A stretch of DNA of 64,000 nt, from NCBI RefSeq assembly GCF_900188155.1, contig NZ_FZOG01000006.1, positions 124,001 through 188,000 of the forward strand. The letters are read 5' to 3'. Positions 1-8,598 of the stretch are shown here, piece by piece (the first letter of the stretch is position 1; each line of letters opens with the position of its first letter). The notes beneath the pieces were generated by a model. The model saw nothing but the letters and a program-made list of their open reading frames with translations. It was not told the DNA's origin and made no database searches. The translations under genes and the position numbers were made by a program. Source of the DNA: Pseudomonas segetis. GTDB lineage: Bacteria; Pseudomonadota; Gammaproteobacteria; Pseudomonadales; Pseudomonadaceae.

Positions 1-1
1 C

Positions 2-559
2 AAGGCCCTGCTGGGCAAGATCGACCTGATCGTGACCACCACCGGCAACGCCAATGTGTGTGACGCAGGCATGCTCAAGGCCCTGAAAAAGCGTGCCGTT
101 GTCTGCAACATCGGTCACTTCGACAACGAAATCGACACCGCTTTCATGCGCAAGAACTGGGCATGGGAAGAAGTCAAACCGCAGGTACACAAGATCCACC
201 GTACCGGCACTGGCAGCTTCGACGCGCACAACGATGACTACCTGATCCTGCTGGCCGAAGGTCGCCTGGTCAACCTGGGTAACGCCACTGGTCATCCAAG
301 CCGCATCATGGATGGCTCGTTCGCCAACCAGGTTCTGGCGCAGATCTTCCTGTTCGCGCAAAAGTACGCCGACCTGACTGCCGAGCAAAAAGCTGAGCGC
401 CTGACGGTTGAAGTCTTGCCGAAGAAACTCGACGAAGAAGTGGCACTGGAAATGGTCAAGGGCTTTGGCGGCGTAGTCACTCGCCTGACCCAAACCCAAG
501 CTGATTACATCGGCGTAACCGTTGAAGGCCCTTTCAAGCCGGATGCTTACCGCTACTAA
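2..559 (+). CDS. ahcY: Adenosylhomocysteinase, C-terminal part (5' end outside window)
   Basis: This is the last ~185 codons of S-adenosylhomocysteine hydrolase, which splits SAH to adenosine and homocysteine in the cytoplasmic methyl cycle using bound NAD. The visible part starts in the NAD domain (IDLIVTTTGN), continues through CNIGHFDNEID and the GRLVNLGNATGHPS block, and ends in the family's C-terminal KPDAYRY, whose Lys and Tyr reach into the neighbouring subunit. The reading frame is already open at base 2, so the gene starts upstream. It lies 61 bp before metF on the same strand, so homocysteine production and methyl-folate supply are neighbours. Any SAH riboswitch would be upstream of the gene and cannot be seen. 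Confidence 0.96.
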   Translation, partial: KALLGKIDLIVTTTGNANVCDAGMLKALKKRAVVCNIGHFDNEIDTAFMRKNWAWEEVKPQVHKIHRTGTGSFDAHNDDYLILLAEGRLVNLGNATGHPSRIMDGSFANQVLAQIFLFAQKYADLTAEQKAERLTVEVLPKKLDEEVALEMVKGFGGVVTRLTQTQADYIGVTVEGPFKPDAYRY

Positions 560-567
560 GTAGCCGA

Positions 568-601
568 CTGGCCGCATGCCTGCACACAGTTGTGCGGCCA
601 G
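568..601 (+). terminator. Hairpin between ahcY and metF
   Basis: A 9-bp perfect inverted repeat (ctggccgca / tgcggccag) with a 16-nt loop sits between the ahcY stop and the metF ribosome site. No T-run follows, so it is more likely an attenuator or mRNA-processing hairpin than a full terminator. Confidence 0.4.
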
Positions 602-620
602 TGCTCACAAGGACATCGTC

Positions 621-1466
621 ATGAGTCAAGAACGCCGTTTCAGCTTCGAGTTTTTCCCGACCAAAACCGAAGCCGGACACGAAAAGCTGATGGCCACCGC
701 GCGCCAGTTAGCAACCTACAACCCGGACTTTTTCTCCTGCACCTATGGCGCAGGCGGCTCTACCCGCGATCGCACCGTCAATACCGTCTTGCAGCTTGAT
801 GGCGAGGTCAAGGTTTCGACCGCGCCACACCTTTCCTGTGTCGGTGACAGCAAGGCCGAGCTGCGCGAACTGCTGGACCTCTACAAGAGCAACGGCATCA
901 AGCGCATCGTCGCCCTGCGTGGTGACTTGCCGTCAGGGATGGGGATGGCCAGTGGCGAGTTGCGCTATGCCAATGAACTGGTCGGCTTTATCCGCGAAGA
1001 AACAGGTGATCACTTCCACATCGAAATTGCTGCATACCCGGAAATGCATCCGCAAGCACGCAACTTTGAAGATGACCTGGCCAACTTCGTGCGCAAGGCC
1101 AAAGCCGGTGCCGACAGCGCCATTACCCAGTACTTCTTCAATGCCGACAGCTACTTCTACTTCGTCGAGCGCGTGCGCAAGATGGGCATCGAGATTCCGA
1201 TTGTGCCGGGTATCATGCCAATCACCAACTACAGCAAGCTGGCGCGTTTTTCGGATGCCTGTGGCGCCGAGATCCCACGCTGGGTGCGCAAGCAACTGGA
1301 AGCCTACGGCGATGACATCGACAGCATCCAGGCTTTCGGCCAGCAAGTGATTACAGAAATGTGCGAGCAACTGCTGCAAGGTGGTGCGCCAGGTCTGCAC
1401 TTCTATACGCTGAACCAGTCCGAGCCTAGCCTGGCGATCTGGAACAACCTGAAGCTGCCGCGCTGA
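621..1466 (+). CDS. metF: 5,10-methylenetetrahydrofolate reductase
   Basis: Flavin-dependent reductase that makes 5-methyltetrahydrofolate for methionine synthase. The 282-residue protein has the normal bacterial MetF length and shows the N-terminal FSFEFFPTK strand, the LRGDLPSG loop, AAYPEMHPQA, TQYFFNADSYFYF and VPGIMPITNY, all along the TIM barrel that holds FAD and folate. The ATG at 621 is chosen because an AAGGA sits 9 bases upstream and the protein then starts MSQERRFSFEFF; an in-frame ATG at 576 would add an unconserved extension. With ahcY upstream it forms a methyl-cycle pair. Confidence 0.96.
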   Translation: MSQERRFSFEFFPTKTEAGHEKLMATARQLATYNPDFFSCTYGAGGSTRDRTVNTVLQLDGEVKVSTAPHLSCVGDSKAELRELLDLYKSNGIKRIVALRGDLPSGMGMASGELRYANELVGFIREETGDHFHIEIAAYPEMHPQARNFEDDLANFVRKAKAGADSAITQYFFNADSYFYFVERVRKMGIEIPIVPGIMPITNYSKLARFSDACGAEIPRWVRKQLEAYGDDIDSIQAFGQQVITEMCEQLLQGGAPGLHFYTLNQSEPSLAIWNNLKLPR

Positions 1467-1755
1467 CCAATGCTTCAAGGCCGTTGTTACACAGATTGAA
1501 GCCTTGGCCCTGTGCTCTGCCGCAGGCCCAAGGCAGTGCTATAAATACCCCTGTATGCAGCAATTTCAGCGCCATTAAGCAGGCAACTACTGCGCAACGG
1601 CCAAGCTCTGTTATACTCGGGACTTCCCGCCAGGCTTGCGCCCGGATGCTAGCCCCTCCCAGAGGCAGCAGTACCGGACGGGATTGCGCGCCCCACGTGC
1701 GATTCAAGCCAGGCAATACACCATAGGGCTACGCCCTCACTAGACAGGATTTCAC
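1467..1755. other. Leader region between metF and rhlE
   Basis: No convincing gene lies in these 289 bases. A TATACT hexamer at 1612-1617 could be the -10 box of the rhlE promoter, giving a 5' leader of ~135 nt; I see no good -35 partner. Long leaders are common for cold-induced helicase genes, but that is inference. Confidence 0.3.
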
Positions 1756-3624
1756 ATGTCCTTTGCTTCCCTCGGTCTCTCCGAGGCTTTGGTTCGTGCG
1801 GTCGAGTCCGCCGGCTACACCCAGCCAACTCCGGTGCAACAGCGGGCTATTCCCGCCGCGTTGCAAGGTCGCGACCTGATGGTAGCGGCACAGACTGGCA
1901 CGGGTAAAACAGGCGGTTTCGCCCTACCAATCCTTGAGCGCTTGTTCCCCAACGGTCACCCGGACCGCGAACAACGTCACGGCCCGAAACAACCACGCGT
2001 ACTGGTGCTGACACCAACCCGTGAACTGGCCGCCCAGGTGCATGACAGCTTCAAGCTGTATGCCCGCGATTTGAAATTCGTCAGCGCCTGCATCTTTGGC
2101 GGCGTTGGCATGAACCCACAGGTCCAGGCACTGGCCAAGGGCGTTGACGTTCTCGTCGCCTGCCCCGGCCGCCTGCTCGACCTTGCCGGCCAAGGCAGCA
2201 TAGACCTGTCGCACGTCGAGATCCTGGTGCTCGACGAAGCCGACCGCATGCTCGACATGGGCTTTATCCATGACGTCAAAAAGGTCCTGGCCCGCCTTCC
2301 GGCCAAGCGCCAGAACCTGTTGTTCTCGGCAACATTCTCCAAGGACATTACCGACCTTGCAGGCAAGTTGCTGCACAACCCCGAGCGCATTGAGGTCACG
2401 CCGCCGAACACCACGGTAGAGCGTATCGAGCAGCGCGTATTCCGCCTGCAGGCCAGCCACAAGCGCGCACTGCTGGCTCACCTGGTAACCGCCGGTGCCT
2501 GGGAACAAGTGCTGGTCTTTACCCGCACCAAACATGGCGCCAACCGCCTGGCCGAATACCTCGACAAGCGCGGCCTGCCCGCAGTTGCGATTCACGGCAA
2601 CAAGAGCCAGAACGCTCGCACCAAGGCTTTGGCTGACTTCAAGGCCAACAAGGTCCGCATTCTGGTTGCCACGGATATCGCCGCTCGCGGCCTGGATATC
2701 GACCAACTGCCGCACGTGGTCAACTTCGAACTGCCTAACGTTGAAGAAGATTACGTGCATCGCATTGGCCGCACTGGCCGTGCGGGTCGCAGCGGTGAAG
2801 CGATCTCGCTGGTAGCGCCAGACGAAGAAAAGCTGCTGCGCGGCATCGAACGCATGACCAAGCAGAAGATTGCCGATGGCGACATGATGGGCTTCGACCC
2901 CAGCACTGTTGAAGCTGAGCGCCCAGAAGTCCGCGAACCACGTCAACCGCGCCAACAGCGTGCCCCGCGCCCGGCCACACCGGATGGCGAGCGTCATGGT
3001 GGCGGACGCAAAGACAAGGGCAAGGACACCGGTCGTGCAGCCAAGCCTGCTGGCAGCCGTGATGGCCGTGGGCGCAAGCCTAGGCCGCAAGGTGAACGCA
3101 GCAATCGCCCGGCAGTAGCGGCCATTCCTGTATTGCCTCCCGACCGGGCTCCTGACGAGTTCCGCGACGACGAAATTGATAACTTTGGTAACCGTGTAGA
3201 CTACGTCAGCCCGAACCAGAGCAAGCCGCAGAACCGTGGCCGTCGCCCGGCAGCCGCCGCAGCACAGCCAGTAGGTCAACCACGCAGCCAGGGCCGCGGC
3301 CCACGCAACAATGGCAGCGCTGACGGCGCTCAAAAGCCACGCGGTAGCGGCCAAGGCAAGCGCCAGGCAGGCCAGGGACGCAATGGCTCTGGCGCCAATC
3401 GTTCGCGTCCGCCACGCGACCGTGAACGCAGCACCTCACTCAATCGTGACGAACTGCCACGTAGCGAGAGAAGTGCAAGCAAGGCGACAGAGAAACAACC
3501 TGTCATCATGCATAAAAGCTCGCGCCTTGATCGGTTCCCGACCCCGGAACAACTCGATCAGCTACCAAGCAGCCGCCCACGCGGCGAAAAGCCAGCCCTG
3601 CTAACGCGTAACCGCGACGAGTAA
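1756..3624 (+). CDS. rhlE: DEAD-box ATP-dependent RNA helicase, RhlE type
   Basis: RNA-unwinding ATPase of the RhlE group, acting on ribosome assembly and mRNA turnover. All core motifs are present: Q motif TPVQQRAIP, motif I AQTGTGKT, Ia PTRELAAQV, II DEAD, III SAT, V ATDIAARGLDID and VI HRIGRTGRAG, within residues ~1-375. Residues ~385-622 form a long low-complexity basic tail rich in Arg, Gly, Gln and Pro, which in this group binds RNA non-specifically. It matches the place of PA0428 (RhlE1) downstream of metF in PAO1. A strong hairpin follows the stop. Confidence 0.93.
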   Translation: MSFASLGLSEALVRAVESAGYTQPTPVQQRAIPAALQGRDLMVAAQTGTGKTGGFALPILERLFPNGHPDREQRHGPKQPRVLVLTPTRELAAQVHDSFKLYARDLKFVSACIFGGVGMNPQVQALAKGVDVLVACPGRLLDLAGQGSIDLSHVEILVLDEADRMLDMGFIHDVKKVLARLPAKRQNLLFSATFSKDITDLAGKLLHNPERIEVTPPNTTVERIEQRVFRLQASHKRALLAHLVTAGAWEQVLVFTRTKHGANRLAEYLDKRGLPAVAIHGNKSQNARTKALADFKANKVRILVATDIAARGLDIDQLPHVVNFELPNVEEDYVHRIGRTGRAGRSGEAISLVAPDEEKLLRGIERMTKQKIADGDMMGFDPSTVEAERPEVREPRQPRQQRAPRPATPDGERHGGGRKDKGKDTGRAAKPAGSRDGRGRKPRPQGERSNRPAVAAIPVLPPDRAPDEFRDDEIDNFGNRVDYVSPNQSKPQNRGRRPAAAAAQPVGQPRSQGRGPRNNGSADGAQKPRGSGQGKRQAGQGRNGSGANRSRPPRDRERSTSLNRDELPRSERSASKATEKQPVIMHKSSRLDRFPTPEQLDQLPSSRPRGEKPALLTRNRDE

Positions 3625-3642
3625 CCCGGCATTGGCTGCACC

Positions 3643-3673
3643 CAACAACGCCAGCCGAGTGCTGGCGTTGTTG
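3643..3673 (+). terminator. Hairpin after rhlE
   Basis: A 13-bp perfect inverted repeat (caacaacgccagc / gctggcgttgttg) with a 5-nt loop starts 18 bases after the rhlE stop. It ends in gttgttg rather than a T-run. Confidence 0.55.
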
Positions 3674-3704
3674 TATCTGCAGGTCACGAACTGCAGATGC
3701 GTCG

Positions 3705-3745
3705 CCCATAAAAAACGCCGGCACTAGGCCGGCGTTTTTTATGGG
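3705..3745. terminator. Bidirectional terminator between rhlE and yceI
   Basis: Near-perfect palindrome with arms cccataaaaaacgccggc and ggccggcgttttttatggg around a short loop. The A6 and T6 runs on the two flanks let it work as a rho-independent terminator for the converging rhlE (+) and yceI (-). Confidence 0.85.
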
Positions 3746-3755
3746 CAGCCAGTAA

Positions 3756-4334
3756 TTACTGACGAACACCTTCGAACGAAATGATCAGCTCAACTTCTTG
3801 CGAAGCAGGGCCCAGGTCTTTTTCGATGTTGAAGTCTTTCATCTTGATCGTGGTGGTGCCTTCAAAACCCGCGCGGTAGCCGCCCCATGGATCATCACCT
3901 TCACCCACGAACTTGGCCTTGACGACAACAGGCTTGGTCACGCCATTGAGGGTCAGGTTGCCGGTCACGTCGGCAGTGCCATCGCCAGTCGATTTAACCG
4001 AGGTCGACTCGAAGGTGGCAGTCGGGTTTTTGCTGACGTTGAGGAAATCGCCGCTGCGGATGTGCTTATCGCGCTCGGCGTGGTTGGTATCAACGCTTTC
4101 GGTCTTGAGGGTTACTTTAACTTTGCTGGCTTCTGGCGCTTTGGCGTCGTAGCTGAAGCTGCCATCGAACTCTTTAAAGGTGCCGTACAGCCAGCTGTAG
4201 CCCAAGTGGTTGATCTTGAAGTTAACAAAGGCGTGCTGGCCTTTGGTGTCGATCACGTAATCGGCAGCAGAAGCCTGACCCGCGCCGATCAAAGCAGTAC
4301 CTAGTGCAAGTGCAGCAAGCGTTTTTTTCAACAT
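3756..4334 (-). CDS. YceI-family periplasmic protein
   Basis: Secreted lipocalin-like β-barrel of the YceI family, which binds polyisoprenoid-type lipids; the physiological role is unsettled. The 192-residue protein opens with a clear signal peptide (MLKKTLAALALGTALIGA, cleavage probably after QASA) and carries the family signatures HAFVNFKINHLGYSWLYGTF, HAERDKHIRSGDFLNV and GNLTLNGVTKPV. An AAAGGA sits 8 bases before the ATG at 4334. It probably shares a transcript with the cytochrome b561 gene just upstream, a pairing often seen for YceI genes. Confidence 0.92.
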   Translation of the reverse strand: MLKKTLAALALGTALIGAGQASAADYVIDTKGQHAFVNFKINHLGYSWLYGTFKEFDGSFSYDAKAPEASKVKVTLKTESVDTNHAERDKHIRSGDFLNVSKNPTATFESTSVKSTGDGTADVTGNLTLNGVTKPVVVKAKFVGEGDDPWGGYRAGFEGTTTIKMKDFNIEKDLGPASQEVELIISFEGVRQ

Positions 4335-4434
4335 GGAATCGTCCTTTCAAAGTGATCTTGCAAAAATCATGGTGCAAGGTTTCAGGGATGCGCGGAGCAG
4401 GCCGCGCGATTCAACAACTAAGGAACCTCTGAAT

Positions 4435-4983
4435 TTATTCGCGACCGAGCATGCGTTTCAGCGTGCTGTCACGGTCAATAAAGTGGTGCTTGAGCGCCGC
4501 CAAGCCGTGCAGACCGGCAAATATGACGATGGCCCAGGCCAGATATTCGTGGACCAACCCGGCCCAGTCCTCTTGATCAGGAATGCTGGTCAAGGTCGCC
4601 GGCACTTCGAACCAACCAAAAACGCTGATACCACGGCCATCCGCGGTTGAAATCAGGTAGCCGGCGATCATCAGCACAAACAAGCCGATATACAAAAACG
4701 CGTGGCCCCATGTGGTGGCCAACTGCGTCATGCGGCCATGGCTTTGCAAATGCCCCGGTGGCGGGCTGATCCAGCGCCAGGTCAGCCGCAGAAGCATGGC
4801 GACAAACAGCAAAATACCGATACTTTTGTGGACCATCGGAGCAACGGTGTAAACGCTGCTGTAGTAATCAAGGTCGACCATCCAGAAGCCGAGGCCGAAC
4901 AAACCAAATACCGTCACTGCCACCAGCCAATGCATCAAAATACTGATCACGCCATAACGTGATGAAGAGTTGCGCCACTGCAT
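4435..4983 (-). CDS. Cytochrome b561 family membrane protein
   Basis: Small di-haem b561 protein of the inner membrane, a probable quinol/superoxide electron carrier. The 182 residues contain four hydrophobic segments, with candidate haem-ligand histidines in ISILMHWLVAV (helix 1), MVHKSIGILLF (helix 2) and HEYLAWAIVIFAGLHG (helix 4), followed by KHHFIDRDSTLKRML. The start at 4983 (MQWRNSSSRYG) keeps the usual short N-terminal tail; an in-frame ATG at 5004 is the alternative. It lies ~100 bp upstream of yceI on the same strand. Confidence 0.9.
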   Translation of the reverse strand: MQWRNSSSRYGVISILMHWLVAVTVFGLFGLGFWMVDLDYYSSVYTVAPMVHKSIGILLFVAMLLRLTWRWISPPPGHLQSHGRMTQLATTWGHAFLYIGLFVLMIAGYLISTADGRGISVFGWFEVPATLTSIPDQEDWAGLVHEYLAWAIVIFAGLHGLAALKHHFIDRDSTLKRMLGRE

Positions 4984-5302
4984 CAATATGTTCCACAAAA
5001 CCATGACTATTTAAGTTGGGCCAAGATTAGCAACAAAACTATCGATATAAAGCGTAAATTTTCGCTTTGAAATATCGGGAAATACGATAGCTAATCATGC
5101 CCCGCTGTTTTCACACTGAACCTCTGTGAATCTAGAGCCTAATGACCGGCCTGCGTTACAACAAGGCTGCGCAGTGACCAGGGCATCAGGGGCGTCCGTC
5201 TCATCGGCTCGCCAAGCCTGGCGGCTTGAAACCCAATCATCAATTGAGCCCAAGCCCGGCATTGCCATCTGGTAGGCTGTGCCTAAAGATTTGGAGAACC
5301 CA
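4984..5302. other. Divergent intergenic region, cytochrome b561 / bioA
   Basis: About 320 bases with no gene. The left half is AT-rich (ataaagcgtaaattttcgct) and probably carries the promoter of the cytochrome b561 gene. The right half, before bioA, contains no obvious BirA operator that I can recognise. Confidence 0.3.
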
Positions 5303-6709
5303 ATGAGCCTGAACGATCAATGGATGCAACGCGACCTCGCCGTAGTTTGGCATCCTTGCACGCAGATGAAAGACCACGAGCAACTGCCCCTTGTACCGAT
5401 CAAGCGCGGCGAAGGCGTATGGCTCGAAGACTTCGATGGCAAGCGCTACCTTGATGCGGTCAGCTCCTGGTGGGTCAATGTCTTTGGCCACTGCAACCCG
5501 CGAATCAATCAACGCATCAAGGATCAGGTCGACCAACTTGAGCATGTGATCCTCGCCGGGTGCAGCCACCAACCCGTCATTGAATTATCCGAGCGCCTGG
5601 TCAAGCTGACACCGGACGGGCTCGACCGGGTGTTTTACGCCGACAACGGCTCGTCGTGCATCGAAATCGCCCTGAAGATGAGCTTTCATTACTGGCTCAA
5701 TATCGGCCAACCTGCGAAGAAGCGCTTCATCACCCTGAGCAACAGCTACCACGGCGAAACCGTCGCAGCCATGTCGGTCGGGGATGTCGCCCTGTTCACC
5801 GACACCTATAAAGCCCTGCTGCTCGACACGATCAAAGTCCCCAGCCCGGACTGCTACAACCGTCCGAAAGGCGTCAGTTGGGAAGAACATTCGCGCCTGA
5901 TGTTCACCCATATGGAGCAAGCCCTCGCCGAGCATCATCACGAGGTTTCAGCCGTCATCGTCGAGCCGCTGATCCAGGGCGCGGGCGGTATGCGCATGTA
6001 TCACCCGGTCTACCTGACGCTGCTGCGAGAGGCCTGTGACCGTTATGGCGTGCACCTGATCCTGGATGAGATAGCCGTTGGCTTTGGTCGCACCGGCACC
6101 ATGTTTGCCTGCGAGCAGGCTGGGATTCGCCCGGATTTTCTATGCCTGTCCAAAGCACTGACAGGCGGCTATCTACCGCTGGCCGCCTGCCTGACCACCG
6201 ACACCATTTATCAAGCCTTCTACGACGACTATTCCACCTTGCGCGCGTTTCTGCACTCCCATAGCTACACAGGCAACCCGCTGGCGTGCGCTGCGGCGTT
6301 GGCGACACTGGATATCTTCGAGCAGGACAATGTCATCGAAGCCAACCGTGCACTGAGCCAACGCATGGGCGATGCGACTGCTCATCTGGCAGACCACCCA
6401 AACGTTGCCGAAGTCCGTCAGACCGGCATGGCCCTGGCAATCGAAATGGTCGCTGACAAAGGCAGCAAGACCCCGTACCCCTGGCAGGAACGGCGCGGCC
6501 TGAAAGTCTACCAGCACGCCCTGGAACGCGGCGCATTGCTGCGTCCACTGGGCAGCGTTGTGTACTTCCTGCCGCCGTATGTAATCACCCCGGAGCAGAT
6601 CGACTTTCTCGCAGAAGTGGCGAGCGAAGGGATTGATATTGCCACCCGCACCTCGGTCAGCGTGGCCCAGGGCAATAGCAACTATCCCGGCTTTCGTGAT
6701 CCGGGCTAA
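5303..6709 (+). CDS. bioA: Adenosylmethionine-8-amino-7-oxononanoate aminotransferase
   Basis: PLP enzyme of biotin synthesis that transfers the amino group of SAM to KAPA, giving DAPA. The 468-residue protein matches BioA length and shows WHPCTQMKDHE at the N-terminus, the SSWWVN substrate pocket, NSYHGET, the PLP-binding ILDEIAVGFGRTG and the Schiff-base lysine in CLSKALTGGYLPL (~residue 285). The ATG at 5303 has GGAG 8 bases upstream. Other bio genes are not in the window. In PAO1 bioA is next to rsmE; here the two are separated by 11 kb of accessory DNA. Confidence 0.95.
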   Translation: MSLNDQWMQRDLAVVWHPCTQMKDHEQLPLVPIKRGEGVWLEDFDGKRYLDAVSSWWVNVFGHCNPRINQRIKDQVDQLEHVILAGCSHQPVIELSERLVKLTPDGLDRVFYADNGSSCIEIALKMSFHYWLNIGQPAKKRFITLSNSYHGETVAAMSVGDVALFTDTYKALLLDTIKVPSPDCYNRPKGVSWEEHSRLMFTHMEQALAEHHHEVSAVIVEPLIQGAGGMRMYHPVYLTLLREACDRYGVHLILDEIAVGFGRTGTMFACEQAGIRPDFLCLSKALTGGYLPLAACLTTDTIYQAFYDDYSTLRAFLHSHSYTGNPLACAAALATLDIFEQDNVIEANRALSQRMGDATAHLADHPNVAEVRQTGMALAIEMVADKGSKTPYPWQERRGLKVYQHALERGALLRPLGSVVYFLPPYVITPEQIDFLAEVASEGIDIATRTSVSVAQGNSNYPGFRDPG

Positions 6710-6767
6710 GCGATTCAGGTGTGAATTTCAGGCTGCTAATGCCAAATATGGAAATGGAGAACGAAAG

Positions 6768-7454
6768 ATGGAGTGGGTGTCATTAGCCCTATCGGCCAGC
6801 GCGCTGATAATTGTGGTGCTGTATGTCGGTGTTGCCAGCCCTGGGGCAAAGAGAAAACGGCTCAAGCGGGCACTCAAGGCTGTGCCTGAGTTTGATCGAG
6901 GCCAATACCTGTTCAAGCGCCGTTACCCGCACTTTAAATATGGCACCGGCAGCTATGGCGTGCCTGACGTGAAGTTCATACACGAAGGCACGACCCTGAA
7001 AATTGGCGCCTACTGCTCAATTGCCAAGGGCGTCTTGATCCTGCTTGGGGGCAACCACCGCACCGACTGGGTGAGCACCTACCCTTTCCCAGCCATGTTG
7101 AAACAAGCCCGCCATATCAAGGATTACGAAGAATCACGAGGCGATGTGCTTATCGGCAGCGATGTCTGGTTGTGCGCCAACAGCACGATTTTATCCGGCG
7201 TCACCATCGGCCATGGAGCTGTGGTGGCGGCCGGGGCGCTGGTTTGCAAGGATGTCGCACCCTTTTCGATTGTCGCGGGCAATCCCGCTCGAGTAATTGG
7301 CTGGCGTTTTGATGAGCAAACCCGTGAAGCACTGTTAGCCAGCGAGTGGTGGAACTGGCCACAAGAAGAAGTCGCCAGCGTTGTCGAGCGCCTGTGCTCT
7401 GAAGATACGGCAGGGTTCCTTGAGTACGCCCGCAGCCGCAAACCAGCACCTTGA
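6768..7454 (+). CDS. Vat/CatB-type hexapeptide acetyltransferase with membrane anchor
   Basis: Left-handed β-helix acyltransferase of the xenobiotic acetyltransferase (XAT) group. The catalytic-histidine region HRTDWVSTYPF is at ~residue 90, followed by hexapeptide rungs IGSDVWLCANSTILSGVTIG and HGAVVAAGALVCKDVAPFSI and the SIVAGNPARVIGWRF cap typical of CatB-like enzymes. It differs from soluble XATs in an N-terminal hydrophobic segment (residues ~3-22) and a basic linker (KRKRLKR). That suggests inner-membrane anchoring and a sugar or surface-polymer substrate rather than an antibiotic. The ATG at 6768 is set by GGAGA 7 bases upstream. First gene of the accessory block. Confidence 0.82.
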   Translation: MEWVSLALSASALIIVVLYVGVASPGAKRKRLKRALKAVPEFDRGQYLFKRRYPHFKYGTGSYGVPDVKFIHEGTTLKIGAYCSIAKGVLILLGGNHRTDWVSTYPFPAMLKQARHIKDYEESRGDVLIGSDVWLCANSTILSGVTIGHGAVVAAGALVCKDVAPFSIVAGNPARVIGWRFDEQTREALLASEWWNWPQEEVASVVERLCSEDTAGFLEYARSRKPAP

Positions 7455-7743
7455 GTTTTTGTTTAATACTCGACCCTTTTGCAGAGCCCAACCCCTGAGG
7501 CAGCCGCTTGCATCAACCGCGTGAGGCATTAGTCTTTCTGGCCGGTACTCGCGAGCGCTGATGGCCCGAAGGCGTTTATTTCCAGCCCCCGAAAGAGCCG
7601 GTATCACCGGCGTCGGTGCCTTTTAATCAGGAGTTCGACACCGAGCTATACTGCCTGAGCCCACAATTGAGATGCAATTTTCTGAATTTTACCTCTGACC
7701 CCAAGTCCTAATAAGAACAATGCTGAATCTAGAGGTTCTCGCT
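7455..7743. other. Intergenic region with half-palindrome
   Basis: No gene seen in 289 bases. It contains a weak hairpin (caccg/cggtg, 7605-7618) followed by cctttt and, at 7674-7705, a one-armed sequence reading ttttacctctgacccc on this strand (ggggtcagaggtaaaa on the other). In layout this resembles one arm of the palindromic repeats found at 14.5-17.9 kb. Confidence 0.3.
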
Positions 7744-8046
7744 ATGGTAATGCACTACGAAACAACCGATGGTCAAGTTGCATGCGGTCGAGACAACGAC
7801 AATTTGGATTCCACCAGCAAAGCAAACAAAGTGACCTGTAAAACCTGCCTTGGCTCGCATGTAATGCAGGACATTGCTGGAGCCGCGAAACCCAAGAAAA
7901 AGGCCAAGAAGCCGGCAAAGAAACAACCCAAGAAAAAAACTGTACCGAGTTCAACATTCGACTGGAAATACGAATGGGCGGTCATGTGCCATGACCTTCG
8001 ACCTAATGATCGACTTCCACGCGGTTTCGAGTCGATTGAAGTCTGA
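7744..8046 (+). CDS. Small Lys-rich zinc-ribbon-like protein of unknown function
   Basis: A 100-residue protein I cannot assign to a named family. It has an N-terminal part with single Cys and CxxC (VACGRD...VTCKTCLGSH) like a minimal metal-binding ribbon. A Lys/Pro-rich linker with repeated KKxAKK units follows (residues ~45-70), then a conserved-looking end with WKYEWAVMCHDLRPNDRLPRG. The linker suggests nucleic-acid contact; this is inference. The start at 7744 is supported by AGAGG 8 bases upstream; the ATG at 7750 is also possible. Confidence 0.6.
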   Translation: MVMHYETTDGQVACGRDNDNLDSTSKANKVTCKTCLGSHVMQDIAGAAKPKKKAKKPAKKQPKKKTVPSSTFDWKYEWAVMCHDLRPNDRLPRGFESIEV

Positions 8047-8071
8047 CGCTGGAGTGATCAAATGAGATCAA

Positions 8072-8112
8072 GGGCTGTCTCTTTCTACCGGATGGATAAA
8101 CAGGAACAGCCC
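8072..8112. terminator. Weak hairpin between converging genes
   Basis: Arms gggctgt and acagccc, 7 bp, separated by a 27-nt loop that can partly pair. It lies between the small Lys-rich gene (+) and the DUF2846 gene (-). No T-run. Confidence 0.25.
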
Positions 8113-8121
8113 GACACTGCG

Positions 8122-8598
8122 TTACTTGGCTTCTTTAATCACGGTTCCCAAAGAGGCATCTTTTACCAAATAGCGGCCCTCTAACTCACTGAGAGAAACC
8201 AAGCTGTTTCGTGCCATTAAAAAGCCTACTTCGACATTTTGTTTAACATACTGGATTTCACCTGCTTTGACATTCACGACCAACTCGGCCCAGTTTTCAG
8301 CCTTCGAGCTTAGTGTGTGCTGACCAGGCTCAACATAGAAATAGATGTACTCATTGGCACGTGTATATCCCATTTCGGAGTCTGACTCCTGATCATCAAG
8401 AAACACGTTAAAACGTACCAGCCCCCCAGCCAAGCTAGGGCGGACAATATAAAGCAGCCCTTTATCGGCAACCGCCTCTTTCGGCAATGTGTACCCAGCC
8501 AGCTCTGCTTGCATCTTGTCTGGTGAAGGCGTCGAGGCACATCCATAAAGAAGGCTCATGCACACAAGTGAAAGTATTTTAATTATTTTCGCAGTCAT
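8122..8598 (-). CDS. DUF2846-type lipoprotein
   Basis: 158-residue predicted lipoprotein of unknown function. The lipobox is LLYGC with the lipidated Cys at residue 20, after a short hydrophobic signal. The mature part has the DUF2846 pattern: KGLLYIVRPS, then FNVFLDDQ, then YIYFYVEPGQHTLSS and later VNVKAGEIQYVKQNVEVG, a small β-sandwich. The ATG at 8598 has GGGAG 6 bases upstream. No neighbour gives a functional hint. Confidence 0.82.
   Translation of the reverse strand: MTAKIIKILSLVCMSLLYGCASTPSPDKMQAELAGYTLPKEAVADKGLLYIVRPSLAGGLVRFNVFLDDQESDSEMGYTRANEYIYFYVEPGQHTLSSKAENWAELVVNVKAGEIQYVKQNVEVGFLMARNSLVSLSELEGRYLVKDASLGTVIKEAK

Noticed and set aside
560..620. SAH riboswitch
   Set aside because: Such elements lie upstream of ahcY, outside the window; the bases between ahcY and metF only form one simple hairpin.
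1924..3354. Long open frame on the minus strand inside rhlE
   Set aside because: It is antisense to a helicase with every motif intact, has no recognisable protein features and reflects the high-GC codon pattern.
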